From Pohlia nutans (taxonomy: Eukaryota; Streptophyta; Bryopsida; Bryales; Mniaceae): a DNA stretch of 64,000 nucleotides. The stretch is from NCBI GenBank assembly GCA_022496805.1, contig CM040087.1:33628253-33692252 (forward strand), written 5' to 3'. A program made the position numbers and the translations under genes. This document shows positions 1-11,455 of the stretch, piece after piece (positions within the stretch are counted from its first letter, which is position 1; each line of letters starts with the position of its first letter). The notes under the pieces were generated by a model. That model was not told the origin of the DNA. It did not search any database and worked only from the letters and a program-made list of their open reading frames with translations.

Positions 1-2115
1 TCATTGATAAAACCCGTGCCAATATCAAAGCCCTGCAAACACGAATGGTGGTCGCTATTCAGGCTGTAGATAGTGCTGCACAGCAGGTGCAGAAGTTAAG
101 GGACGAGGAACTGTACCCACAGCTTTTGGAATTACTTGAAGGGTGAGTCGACTTGTTCACCTCAATCTGATTTAGTACTTAAAACATCCATAGAAGATCG
201 TAATTGGTGATTTGTCCACTTGGACACCTACACACTTGGCTTTTATTCGGAGTTACTATTTTTGCAACAGTAAATTGGAATCTAGTGTTTGTCAATATTT
301 CTGAGACCTGTATTTTCATCTTGCATTTATGCAGGATGGGAACTATGTGGAGGGAGATGTCTGCGTGTCATCTAGCGCAGCTGAGAGCTGTAGAAGCAAT
401 GAAAAGGCTTGATAACTCGGCTGCCTGTGAACCGACTACAAGCTCTCATCGCCATTCAACTACACAATTGGAGCTTGCACTGAACAAGTATGGCTTGTTC
501 CCCTTTTGTAATCATCCTTTCTGTGATAGTTGAACTCCAAGCTTGTTGAGTCATATTTCAATATTTCCATTTTAATTTTGTTGAAATACCCTATTTTCTT
601 CTCTTTCACAGCACAGACAAATGAAAGTTTTCTTGCAGTCTCTTTCACCCGAGCAAGTTCTCATTTCAGGAGAAACCAATGACTTATATCAGTGATTGTA
701 TCATTGCAGGTGGTCAGAGAGCCTGAACAGGTTTGTACATTCACAAAAAGATTATTTCAAGAATCTAACATCATGGTTAAAATTGAGCCTGATGCAATTT
801 GGGAGCGAGGAGGCGGAAGCTCCGAGAGCTGGCTCAAGGTCACCGTCGCGGTCTCCACGGTCACCCTTACATGGCATAGCAGCCAGCCCAATTTATACAG
901 TGTGCTCAAAATGGCTGGACTCGTTAGACCAGCTAGCAGACAGAGTGGTGTTGGAAGCCATAGGATCCTTTGCTGCGGTGGTGCGGGAAATGCTGAGGTT
1001 ACAATGGGAGGAGCTCCGAATCAAAAAACGCGTAGAAACATACCACCGGGAGCTTGAGAAGAGAGAGGTTGCACTCATGACTGCTTCCATGAGGGACCCT
1101 GGCATGACTTTACCCCCTCCGGTCCCGCAGACACCGTCCACAACTTCAGGCAGTGACATGGACAACGACAGCCGGGACAGCCGGTACGAGGGCCGGTATG
1201 ACATTGTCCCTCACAGGGAATTCTCGGAACGGACCGACGTTGCAGAGAAGCGGCTCAAAATGGAAGCTACGAGGAGAAAGCTTGACGATGAGCTCGAATC
1301 CGAACGCAAAGCCTACATCGACACACGGTTGTACACTCTCAACAGCCTGCAAGCCGGGTTGCCGCAGCTCTTCCAAGCTGTGATTGCCTTCAGTAATCAG
1401 GAAGCTGACATTTATGACAAGCTCAACACCCCTGCCAGCACCCCACAGCCAGTGAGGTGAGCATGCATGCATGAAGGAATCCACCAACTGAAGGGAGCCA
1501 GTGAGCCACTGAAGGCACTAATTAACAACAATCAACTGGTGATCTTTCCTCGTTTAATTTCCCCAAAAGGTAGAGTCTTCTTGTCTGGATTTGGCTATTT
1601 TTTTGGTAGAGAGCCAACAACTGAAGGAAATATATGTCTTGGAACACGATTTATTTTTAAGTCCCACACAAGCAGTTAAATTTTCCCATATGATTACCAA
1701 GGTCACTCTTACTGCAGCTGCTGTGTTTATAATTAATTAGGTACTCGATTTTTGGTCCCTGCCTTGGTTTGAACGTTTGGAAGTTCGCGCGGAGGCCAGG
1801 TGATTATAGTCTGCGAGATGTATATCACTGTCGCTCTAAACTCAAGAGAAATAAACAGTTTCTGATCTCGGATGTAATTTTACTTTTCATTTTACTGTAA
1901 TGTACAGTACAGTACATCTCGGATGTAATCATGCAGGTCTCTTTATGTACTGTAACTTACACGGCATTAGTTGTTTGTGTTCCTTCATTGCTTACTCCAT
2001 TGTGTTCACTGCTATTTTGTATGTATTCTGGCTCCCATCCTCTTTGTTGCAGCGCGTGATCCGTCTGCACTCCAGTCTTGAAGCCCTTATTGAGAGATTT
2101 TGTAGGAGCTTTTAA
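1..2115 (+). CDS. DUF630/DUF632 family protein, C-terminal part (5' truncated by window edge)
   Basis: Exons 1-142 (partial), 335-487, 710-1451 and 2053-2115 join in frame. If intron 3 is retained, exon 3 reads on to a stop at 1458-1460. The protein shows the DUF632 signature: a coiled-coil start ending LYPQLLELLEG, then GTMWREMSACHLAQL, then WSESLNRFVHSQKDYFKNLTSW, followed by SKWLDSLDQL and a long charged helix (EELRIKKRVETYHRELEKRE) ending in QAVIAFSNQEADIY. Plant DUF630/632 proteins include NRG2-type nuclear or plasma-membrane regulators; the exact role here is unknown. The donor at 1452 (CCA followed by GTGAGG) joined to the acceptor at 2051-2052 adds a 20-residue tail, RVIRLHSSLEALIERFCRSF. 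Its TAA stop lies in the TTAA flank of a MITE, so the tail may have been shortened. The family is secure; the exact C-terminus is not. A possible AATAAA polyadenylation signal lies near 2175. Confidence 0.85.
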
Positions 2116-3423
2116 CCCTTAAAAGGGCAGATGGGGATAGTAGATACATTGGCATATATTTGACATTTGCTGTAAATAAAAAGTTCCAAATCGAGATCTC
2201 AATAGCTCCTTAAATTCATGTGAAATTGAAAATTTAACCCTTTAGCGCGTCGGCGTCCAGATTCTGGACGCCGGATGAATTTCAGCAGCACGATTTCTGT
2301 AGGTACCGGATGTTTTTCATCCATTTTTTTTTTTCATTCTTGTGCTAGTTGAATACCATTTGTACGGTACGGATCTTCCAAATAAGATAATGTGAATTTT
2401 TGAATATTTACAAAAGTGATTAATGTCAAGTTTCAATCTTAGTTCAAAAAGAAAGACCTTAAATATGATTTTCCTTAGTAAGTAGAATCAAATAATGGAT
2501 ACCATACCATCTTGTAGTGCATGTCATTCTAATTTCATTACAATATTTTTAAATTTTTTTGTGTTAATTTTGGATTTTTAATTGAATTTCAAGAGAAAAC
2601 CTTTCAAAATTACTTTAAAAATATTAATAATAAATATGATGAATCCAACCGTACGGATGTTATCTACACATTGACATTTACAATTTTGTTTTGTACATCA
2701 ACTCCATTTCCGTTTTTCATCGACCATTTTATAACAAATCTTTGAAAACAGTGTTGAATCGGGACGTTAAAGGGTTAAGGTCCCGATTCAACACTGTTTT
2801 CAAAGATTCGTTATAAAATGTTTGATAAAAAATTAAAATGGAGTTGATGTACAAAGCAAAGTTATAAATGTCAATGTGAAAATAACATCTATACGGTTGA
2901 ATTCATCATATTTATTATTAATATTTTTTAATTAATTTTGCAAGGTTTTCTCTTGAAATTCAATTAAAAGTCCAAAATTAACATTAAAAAATTTAAAAAT
3001 ATTGTAATGAAATTGTAATAACATGCACTACAAGATGGTATAGTTTTCACTATTTGATTCGTCTTATTATGGAAAATCATGTTTAAGGTCTCACTTTTTG
3101 AACTAAGAATGAAACTTGACGTAAACCACTTTTGCTATTTTTCAAAAACTCTCAATATCTTATCTTGAAGATCCGTACCGTACAAATGGTAATCAACTAG
3201 CACAAGAATTTTTTTTAAATTAAATGGATGAAAAACATCCTCGTGCGTAATGAAGGGATGCATCCAGAATCATCCATCGTCCAAATTCTGGACGCAGGCG
3301 CGTCTAAGGGTTAACTTCACTTTTGATCTTAAACCCATAAGAGGTGTGGAACCATGCCAAATACGATGGAACATTGGTGTATAATACTGGTCGGAAAGGG
3401 CTCTTTAGACCTTCAAGGGTTAA
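2112..3423. mobile_element. TTAA-flanked MITE (outer copy) split by a nested insertion
   Basis: Begins TTAACCCTTAAAAGGG and ends CTTCAAGGGTTAA. Its left part (2112-2233) and right part (3315-3423) match the two halves of the uninterrupted element at 51199-51414: shared features are ATGGGGATAGTA near the left end, GAGATCTCARTAGCT, and AGAGGTGTGGA near the right. The 1.08 kb palindrome at 2234-3314 sits between the halves, so that is a later insertion. Confidence 0.7.
2234..3314. mobile_element. 1.08 kb near-perfect palindrome made of two inverted TTAA-flanked elements
   Basis: Two copies of one ~540 bp element meet tail to tail at a shared TTAA (2775-2778). The left copy runs 2234-2778 and the right copy is its diverged reverse complement, 2775-3314. 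Outer ends are TTAACCCTTTAGCGCGTCGG and CGCGTCTAAGGGTTAA. A third copy of the same family is at 5271-5791 (shared core: CTTAGTTCAAAAAG, GACCTTAAATATGATTTTCC, GTAGTGCATGT). No coding capacity is visible. Confidence 0.75.
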
Positions 3424-3503
3424 AGCATGCCTTGTCATTTAGCCAACAAGCCCTATGATACAAGGGCCAAAAGATTTGGGGCAAAAACACGTTGCTAGTA
3501 GTG

Positions 3504-3639
3504 TAGTCTCTGCCTTAGTAGTTACCCCAGATTGATTTTGCCCCAATTTGATTTTTATGGCTTGTTTTTACCGTACAGTTGTGTAACTCCTGAAAATGAA
3601 GCATTTCTGCAGTTCCTCCCCTTGTGAGGTGGAGACAAC
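3504..3639 (+). repeat. AGTCTCTGCC-type short dispersed repeat, copy A
   Basis: Starts TAGTCTCTGCCTTAGTAG and ends CTTGTGAGGTGGAGACAA, giving imperfect inverted ends around a GTGTAACTCCTGAAAA core. Related copies are at 29525-29678 and 36042-36160, and an interrupted one lies around 34754-35678. Non-coding. Confidence 0.6.
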
Positions 3640-4565
3640 AAATTCAGTGTGCACCATGATAAGGTAGGAGCATCCATTTCCAACAGTGTACCCAATGGCA
3701 ATAACTTCTACACATGCCATTCATTTTAGAACGCAAATCTAAGCACATCATAGAGTCATTTATTGTTTGTTGACCAAAATGATAAGGTATCTATGGTTTG
3801 CCTTGAAATTATCAACATTGGGTACCCTATCAAAATTGAGTGCTCTAACCCCAAGCCTTGTTAGCATTGTGGTGTTGTGATTGAGGCACTCCTTGGCTAC
3901 ATTAGAATGTGTAAGGTAGAAATATCCATACCTGATAAAATAGGGTTTTTAGTATAAAAAATGTTGAAGTTGAAGTGGTGACATCTTTTTCTTTCATAGA
4001 GAAACAAAGATATTTTAGAATGGTGATTTTTAATTTTTAATATTTTTCAAAATCGATTTTGTTAATAAAAATTTAAGCGAAAAGTTCTTTGAATTCCATG
4101 ATTAATATATTGGTTCACTTATGATTGACAACAATGAGATCAATTCTCAAACATAAAGTTGTGCCATGTGGCAACTCTTGATTGGCCAACACTGTGTTGG
4201 CTTTTTGGTAGTATTGTGTTGGCTTGGGTTCATAAAACACAATTTCTAGGAGGTCTAAAAATTAGTCATGGGGTACTTATTGGCTATGGGTACCTCTATC
4301 TTATATTGCTAGGATGCTTTATCATCTCGGAACTTCATTTATTCACCTATTTTTGGCTCAAATTTCTTTTACTGATTCTTTAGAGCACATGTCTTGTTCT
4401 TGAAGCCTTTGTTCGGATATTTGGAATTCTTGTAGGTGATCAATGTTCAAGAGTTATGGCAAGCTAGTTTTAGGCTTAGACTGGGCAAACTTACTATATG
4501 GTTGTCATGTCCAACACTTTTTTCCAACTTGATGTTTTATTAGGAGTTTGATATTTGTTGTCCAA
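3640..4565. other. AT-rich intergenic stretch, nothing recognised
   Basis: No ORF with recognisable protein content, no RNA gene and no clear inverted repeat. The open frame at 4159-4383 is hydrophobic, lacks splice or homology support, and is treated as chance. Confidence 0.5.
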
Positions 4566-5084
4566 TTAACCCCTAAACGTCCCAGCGTCCAGAAACTAGA
4601 TTACGAACAAATTCAAAGCCTTGTAACTTTCTTATACAACCTCGGATGAATTTCATCCAAGTCGCCTTTGAAAGTCTATTAAATTCCCTACCAATTACAA
4701 TAAATTTCTTGTTATGGGGAGTTGTTGATAATATTGGAGAAGCCTCCAACTACAAGTATGTCTAATTTGTTGGGTAGATTTTATGCTTGCAATGGTCTTC
4801 TCATGTAGACCTCATGTCCATGTGAGCCACGCTAATATCTACTTTTGAGGCTAGAATCTACTTCTGTTCAAAGGGTTGGTACGTTTAGGGGTTAAACAAG
4901 TGTCTAATGCATAAGACAACTTGGATGAAATATTCCCAAATATTCCAAAGTATTGTAGAATATTCTATACAAATTCTTGTATGATAAAAACAATCACACT
5001 ACAAAAAGTGCATGACGGATGAGAAACTACGGATGAAATTTGTACATCAAGCAAAATATGCATGGTTGGGCGGTTAGGGGTTAA
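4566..5084. mobile_element. TTAA-flanked element(s), possibly two abutting copies
   Basis: The left end is TTAACCCCTAAACGTCCCAG (4566). There are two candidate right ends: ACGTTTAGGGGTTAA at 4892-4895, which pairs with the left end, and CGGTTAGGGGTTAA at 5081-5084. The 4990-5084 segment is the reverse complement of the left end of the element at 54158-54712 (shared GCATGGTTGGGYGGTTAGGGG), so a fragment of that second family seems to abut the first. Confidence 0.55.
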
Positions 5085-5270
5085 CATAAAACATGTCGGT
5101 TGTTGTCTTAAGGATAACACGTTAAGACCTTCATCATGATACAATTTGGATCTTGTGATATAATTGTAGAGAAACCATAGGTTATAATTCGAATCAATTT
5201 TACATTTCCTTAATACAGTTTTGGAGATATATTACACTAAACAATCACCAAAAACAAATGAAGTCTATAT

Positions 5271-5791
5271 TTAACCCCTTAATGTGCTAGTATCTGGACG
5301 ATGCACATATTGAAACTGTTAGATGTTTATCCAAATTTCATCCACCAAAGTTTCTCTTAGTTCTTGAGCAAGTTCACTATCCTTTGTATGGTTTGGATTT
5401 TCAAAATAGATTAGTATGAATTTTAGAAAAACAACAGAATTGGTTTATGTCAAGTTTCAGTCTTAGTTCAAAAAGTGAGACCTTAAATATGATTTTCCAA
5501 AATAAATAAAATCAAATAATGGAAACCGTACCATCTCGTAGTGCATGTTATTCCAATTTCACCACCATATTTAAAAAAAAATTGTGCTAATTTGGGGGTT
5601 TTAATTGAACTTCAAGAGAAAACTTTGCAAAATTAATTTAAAAATATTAGATAAAAATAGAATAAATCCAACCACACAATGTGATCTTCACATTGACATT
5701 TACAACTTTGCTTTGACCATCATCCCCATTTTTAGTTTTCATCAAACATTTTATAAGGTTTCTTTGAAAACAATGTTCCTTAAAGGGTTAA
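5271..5791 (+). mobile_element. TTAA-flanked MITE, same family as the 2234-3314 palindrome arms
   Basis: Left end TTAACCCCTTAATGTGC, right end CCTTAAAGGGTTAA, TTAA on both sides, 521 bp. The internal sequence is collinear with 2234-2778. Between this element and the PsbP gene (5792-6505) I see only short chance ORFs, including reverse-strand 5823-6110. Confidence 0.65.
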
Positions 5792-6505
5792 TAGCCATAT
5801 AAATTATTTTCACTCTTGATATTTAGGATAATGATGTCGATCCAAAAGGTGTTCTGTCCACACTGACATCACCGTATACTGTGGGCACATTCATCCATTT
5901 GCACAAAATAACATCCACATTAATCAAAATTTCATCCAATTCGGATGAATTTACCACAGTATTCTGGAAAAATAACAGCCTTTCGTAAATACCGTGGGCC
6001 ACAATACATGGTGATTTCAGTGTAGTAGGTTTATTACAAATGAATTGTACTTCTTTCTTACCCGGCAATCTAATTTTTCGTAAAAATGCTTTTGACGCTT
6101 GGGTCATCAATCAACCCACTTTCACCACGAATTACTCAAAACATTAAAGGTGTTAGAAACTCAAAAATCTAATGGAGATGTAGTCTCTGCATACTGTAGC
6201 CAAAAGAGCAAAGTACTGCGCAAGTGCATAGAAATGTCATCTGAAAATTCATGCAGAACAGAGAGAAGATGTTACCAATCAATGTGTCTTCTTCATAACT
6301 ACATGTGTGTGTTAATGTGGGAAAATTGTGCCTCTTTCTAAACAACTTTGAAAACCTTTCACTGAACAAATGTCTAAGCCCGGTTATGCCGATTGATGCA
6401 ATACGCACCCAACCCGAAGACCAGATGCCTCGATTGACTAGAATATTGTAACTCCTATATTGGAATCCGTAGACGCATCAAGCTTGAGAACGTCGATCTG
6501 AGTAC

Positions 6506-9500
6506 CTACCAGAAGCGCCATGGATCTTTGTATGGAGGGACATACTCTTCTGTTGGCGGAGTCATGCGGAAGGAGGTTACAGTTTCTTTGAATGCTGGTC
6601 CCATCTGCAAAAGTACGTGCAATGGTAACTTTATGATTTTTATCTCACAAACCAATCTAATACAATGTGGCCATGTAAATGTTGATAGCCTAGACAAGTG
6701 CCATTCTACATCTCTGAAAAGGAAAAGAAAACACAGTAGATGGAAGCTCACCATATCCCATCTCGAATCTAGCGTTGATGCATTCAAAGAGTATAAGTAA
6801 CCTGAAGGAATCCCACCATATCATTAGTAAATACTGGGGCCCGTGCACTTGAGCATGATGACCATAAACTTTCCATTTGTAACTCAGATGAGTATACTCC
6901 AGTGATTCCAGAACTGGCTAGACAATGACTCCGTAGAGCATGTTTCCATACTAGCTTACAGACCTCGTTATTAGATTACATAAAACGACAATAAACACCA
7001 GCATGGAGGTTGGTGATCAGAGTCTAGTTTTAGACACCAACAATGGAAAAAGCAACGATGAAGGATAGTGAGAAAACTAATTATCAATGCTCCTACCTTC
7101 CCTTTCAGTGGTCACAGCCACTGAATGTCGAAAGACATCAACTCCACCATCCTGCCCAATAAACACACCGTAACATTTTCAGTATACAGAGTTCCCGGAA
7201 AAAGCGCAGATATGAAATCAAACAAAAACCTCGGATACATCTGCTTTGTTGACTATGCTGAAGATATTGCAAAGAGATTTAAACTCGTACCATCCCCGTT
7301 GGTGACTTCTGAACAAGGTACTCGTAGTAGAAATATGGCACACCATCCACCTACAATTCGAAATTGAGTTAGATTGTCAGTTCGATTAAAAGAGAGTCCG
7401 TCGTTTCAAGGCAGCAGAGTCTAGGCTAGAATCTAAGGACAGACGAAAAGAGAGCACGTCAGGATGGGTGAAAGACCTACAGGTGCTAGACAGGCCCTCG
7501 GCACTTATTGACTACAGTACAGGAAAAAGCTTTTACCTCCTCTTTGTGAGCATCCACAATCGAGACCTCAGCTACTCTTTGTCCCATAGTCATCCGCTGA
7601 CACAGGTTTGCAAACACACTCATGTGAGTAAACTCAATTTCAGCTAGAAAAACGTAAGGTTACATTTGAAACTCCTTACCTATTCCACATAAGAGTATAA
7701 TATTAAATGCATCAGAGTGAGGTGAGAACTGAGAACTGACCGCAGTTGATTTGTCAGCAAGGACGGATTGTGCAACAGCTTTCGGTACCCAAGAATTGAC
7801 ATCGTCTGTCTTGATAAATGCAGAGTTTGGAGGCCCGACCTGTCGGTGCAAACCACAGTAGATATTTGTGTGTTGTAAGTAGAAGAATAGATCTGACAGC
7901 AAGTGCTAAGCTGACATCCATTTACAGCTGTAAAGTTGACTCCACCATAAGAATTCCTCGGAGAATAACCAAGTCTGGAGGCACCTAAAAGCGTCCACTC
8001 CCCATTTCTGGTCCTATAAGTACCCTCAGCAACCACCACCCAAAGAACTTAAATCCGACAACTTGTCATCTAATGAGAAGGCTTCTACAAACTGTGGGCA
8101 GAATCGGGGCAACTAGAATGCAATTCATCATACTTTTTATGTTGGAAAACCACCACCTATATGGTACCAATGGGGTATAACTAACTTTTCACTTTCAAAT
8201 TCATATAAATTACATTTTAATTGAGATTTTACATTATTTTTCCACTTTTTTCATGAATCTTATCTGTCTATCAGCCAAAAATAGTCCCAATTCAATTTTC
8301 AAAAAATTCCAAGCACAGTAGCTTAAATGGGCGGTTTTAGGTGCCTCCGCCTTACTTCATCGAGATCCAGATACCCACATTAGACAGCACCAACGGATTA
8401 TATAGGAACATGAATAACCACAGATGATTCAATGTGCACCGCAGCTGTGACCTATCCTAGCAATTTTCAGGACATTCCTCACTTCGAAAGGCCACTAATT
8501 GGTGAGTTGAAACACTGGCAAGTCTTTGCCAAATGGTGCCATAATCTGTGCAGTGGAAATGCTTCAACAGTTAAGGACATTGAAGGCGTCACAGAAATGG
8601 AGAAAGAGGTTGATGAAGGATGTAAGAGGCAAAGTAACGTACCGATACAGATATGACGAGATTATTTTTCAAGTCAATACGTTCTGAGACGATCCGTTGT
8701 CGTGCATCGGCTGCACATAAGTTCAAAATTTTTAGCTTTAACGTAGAGAGATCTGGACGTGGAATCTTGCAGAGCTATAGCACCTAACCGCCAATATTAA
8801 GGAAACTGTTACGGCTTGCACTTTCAAAAGTGGAATGAACAAACATATACAATATTTCTACACTTTCAAACTATTGGAGACACAATTCTACTTGAGATCT
8901 TCTAACAGTGGTGACTTCAGACGTGAACCTAAAGAGACTTATGGTTGCTCACAATCGCACTCCTATACTCATCAAAGAGGCAACGTCAACAAGAGGTATT
9001 ATCTAAGAATTTTACTGGAATGACGAACTCCAATAATGTTTGTGCTTCATGTCAAAGAGCTTACGCGAAAGGGGCGCAGCAGATGAGTACCGTTCCGGCT
9101 TTCTAGATTCCACCCTGAAATAATTATAACGATAAGTTAAACCAAGGACCAATATTCACTGGTCACATCAGAATTTCACCTAAAATTCAACAACTCCATA
9201 TTCAAACAAGCTGAGACAAAAGCTACAATAAGTAGAAGAACAGCTGTTTGCCCTGTTGTGAATACATCAATAAGTACCCTGAGGTCAATAATAATGAGCT
9301 ACAGGACTGATTTTCGATCAGCAGTCACCACATACTAATCATTGATGAGCTATTCCCATAGCAGATCACCTATTCTGGTTAGAACTGCAAACAGGTGTGC
9401 AGACAATGTAATCCCATAGTTTCTTAGGAGTCATAGCCACCAAGAATCTCTGAAGACGGACTAAGTCGACCAGTGAGGTAGATGCCACTTACCAGGATAT

Positions 9501-11455
9501 ATTTTTCCCTTTCCCAAAAGCTACGGGATACGAGTAGGTATAGGCGTTGATTTCATCAGCTTGAATTTCCTTGGTCTTCCCGTCAACTGCTACTGAATCT
9601 ACCAAAAGTTGAATAAACACATTAATCAATTGAGCAGCAAATTTCTTGGTCATAATCTTTGACTCTCCATTCTCAAAGCCACAACGGAGATTAACATACT
9701 GTAAAGATGTGCGCATATGCCTAGTCAGAATGTCAACTCAGAGTGTGGTTTTGAGAAAGTTATACATGCTATTTACTCGGACGGTGCTTACGTATCCCCA
9801 CAACGTGACTCTTTTCAAAGTTCAGTGTGCTTTTCCTGATATTGTGATATATGAGAAACATTGGCATGAATGTACATAATTTCCTTCAGATGATTCCTCC
9901 AAATGTTGCAATTGGATAAATGCTAAACTTGATAGTGTCCTTAATCTAAAGAGCTCAATGTTTACAGTAATACATCTAGACATCATTACATGAAATGGTT
10001 ATTAATCTGCAACTAAGTCTTCTCAACTGATTGATAATTCGGGTTTAAGATGAATGATCTATAAAAATTAAAAACATATCTATTTGTTGTAGTAGGGTGA
10101 AGACAAGCATAACTTCTTCTATAAGTTCTCGTCAGCCGTGCATCTCTCCCTTCCAATTATGCATAAATCACATGTTAAAATAAAAGCTCAAAAGTCATAC
10201 CAGTAGGCTCAGCAGAAGCAGATCGAAGACTAAAGATCGAAGGAACTGCAAATCCAGCCACTAATCCCTTCACTAACGCCTGTCGCCGAGAAACAGAAGA
10301 TGCTTTAAGCGAATTCGACTGATTTACACTCTCAGTTTCAGACGTGTCACAACCGTCACATCGAGGCCTGAGTGACCTAAATTGCGACTTTGCAGGCTGT
10401 CTGCCCTGTGAAGACCTGCATGGCAGACCTTCACTGCAATAAGATGACAAAAATAAATAACAACTTGGTTAGTAACTCAAATTTATAGGCAAGGGAGATA
10501 GGTAAGCAATAACACTGAAAAACTTTCAGCACATTCGTAAGGTATAATTTTTTTGAACAGAGAACCGAGGTATCGGGATCCGCGAATAGAGACGACGATG
10601 AAGGAACAAAATCTTTGTTCACGGTAACAAAAAGAAGAAGAGGGAGAACGATCTGGTACATAAAGTTTTCCAGGGCAAGTATGAAGAACGGTTTCAACTA
10701 CCAGTTTAACATGTGATGGAATTTAAAAGCCATATTTCTTGATACCATTGACGACTGAACTTATCAATAGAACACACTCTAGAAATTCAGATTGATAAGT
10801 ACAGGATATTTCCAAGCGCTTCAGAAAAAATCCTGGCAAGGGATGGAGTGAAGCTCCTAGAACTATTAGAGAACGACTCTTCCTGAAACATACGCCTTAC
10901 AAGTAGTCACAACGGAACGAAATTTTTATGAAAAGAATAGTCTCACGTTTCCAGACACATTTTCCCTGCGGAAAATTGGCGGTGACAAGGATTCCGATTT
11001 CAAAACCCCCGCTAAAACTTTCAAATACGCATACCAATGAAAGCACATAATGTAACAGCCATCAGACCGTAACAACCATCCTTTAACAAGATATCTATTC
11101 CCGAAGCTCTCATAAATCGAGAAATTGAAAATAAAAGAGCATCGATGTTCTGTTGTATGCAAGAATTAAAACTGCACTCAGTGCAAGGATAGAAACGCAC
11201 CTCATGAACTAATTGCAAGTACAAATTCACAAACTCTGGAACGAAATGCGCGGATACAGAAGGCACAACTGATAAGCGCACTCACCTTTAAAATTGCTCA
11301 GAGCTCGAGAAATTGAAGGGGAAAAGAAAAGAAAAGAAAACAGAGCGCCAGATTGCGATTGTGTGCAAGAATTGAGGACTCAGTGCAAGGGAAGGAGAGT
11401 ACCTGCGTAGCGAAGGAGACGCGCAGGGTCGCGCCAGATGCAGCGCCATATCCAT
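6506..11455 (-). CDS. PsbP domain-containing thylakoid lumen protein (PPD5-like), 11 exons, 310 aa
   Basis: Exons on the minus strand: 11455-11403, 10433-10201, 9598-9493, 9114-9065, 8710-8643, 7839-7741, 7596-7537, 7350-7291, 7151-7097, 6801-6752, 6604-6506. All junctions keep frame (933 nt). Residues 1-66 look like a chloroplast transit peptide. Residues 67-92 are a thylakoid signal with twin arginine (SRRQALVKG), a hydrophobic stretch and a cleavage motif ASA-E, suggesting Tat export to the lumen. The mature part has the conserved PsbP-like blocks YTYSYPVAFG, WVESRKPERYSSAAPLS, DARQRIVSERID, VGPPNSAFI, GVPYFYYEYLVQKSP, FRHSVAVTTEREGYLYSLNA and the C-terminus EYVPPYKDPWRFW. From memory this block set best fits PPD5 of Arabidopsis, but subfamily assignment needs a tree. 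PPDs assist photosystem assembly or other lumen functions; none of this is shown here. First ATG chosen: it gives the shortest leader consistent with the donor at 11402. Confidence 0.88.

Noticed and set aside
4159..4383. 74-residue hydrophobic frame as a possible membrane protein
   Set aside because: AT-rich context yields Leu/Phe/Tyr-rich chance frames; no splice, motif or neighbouring support.
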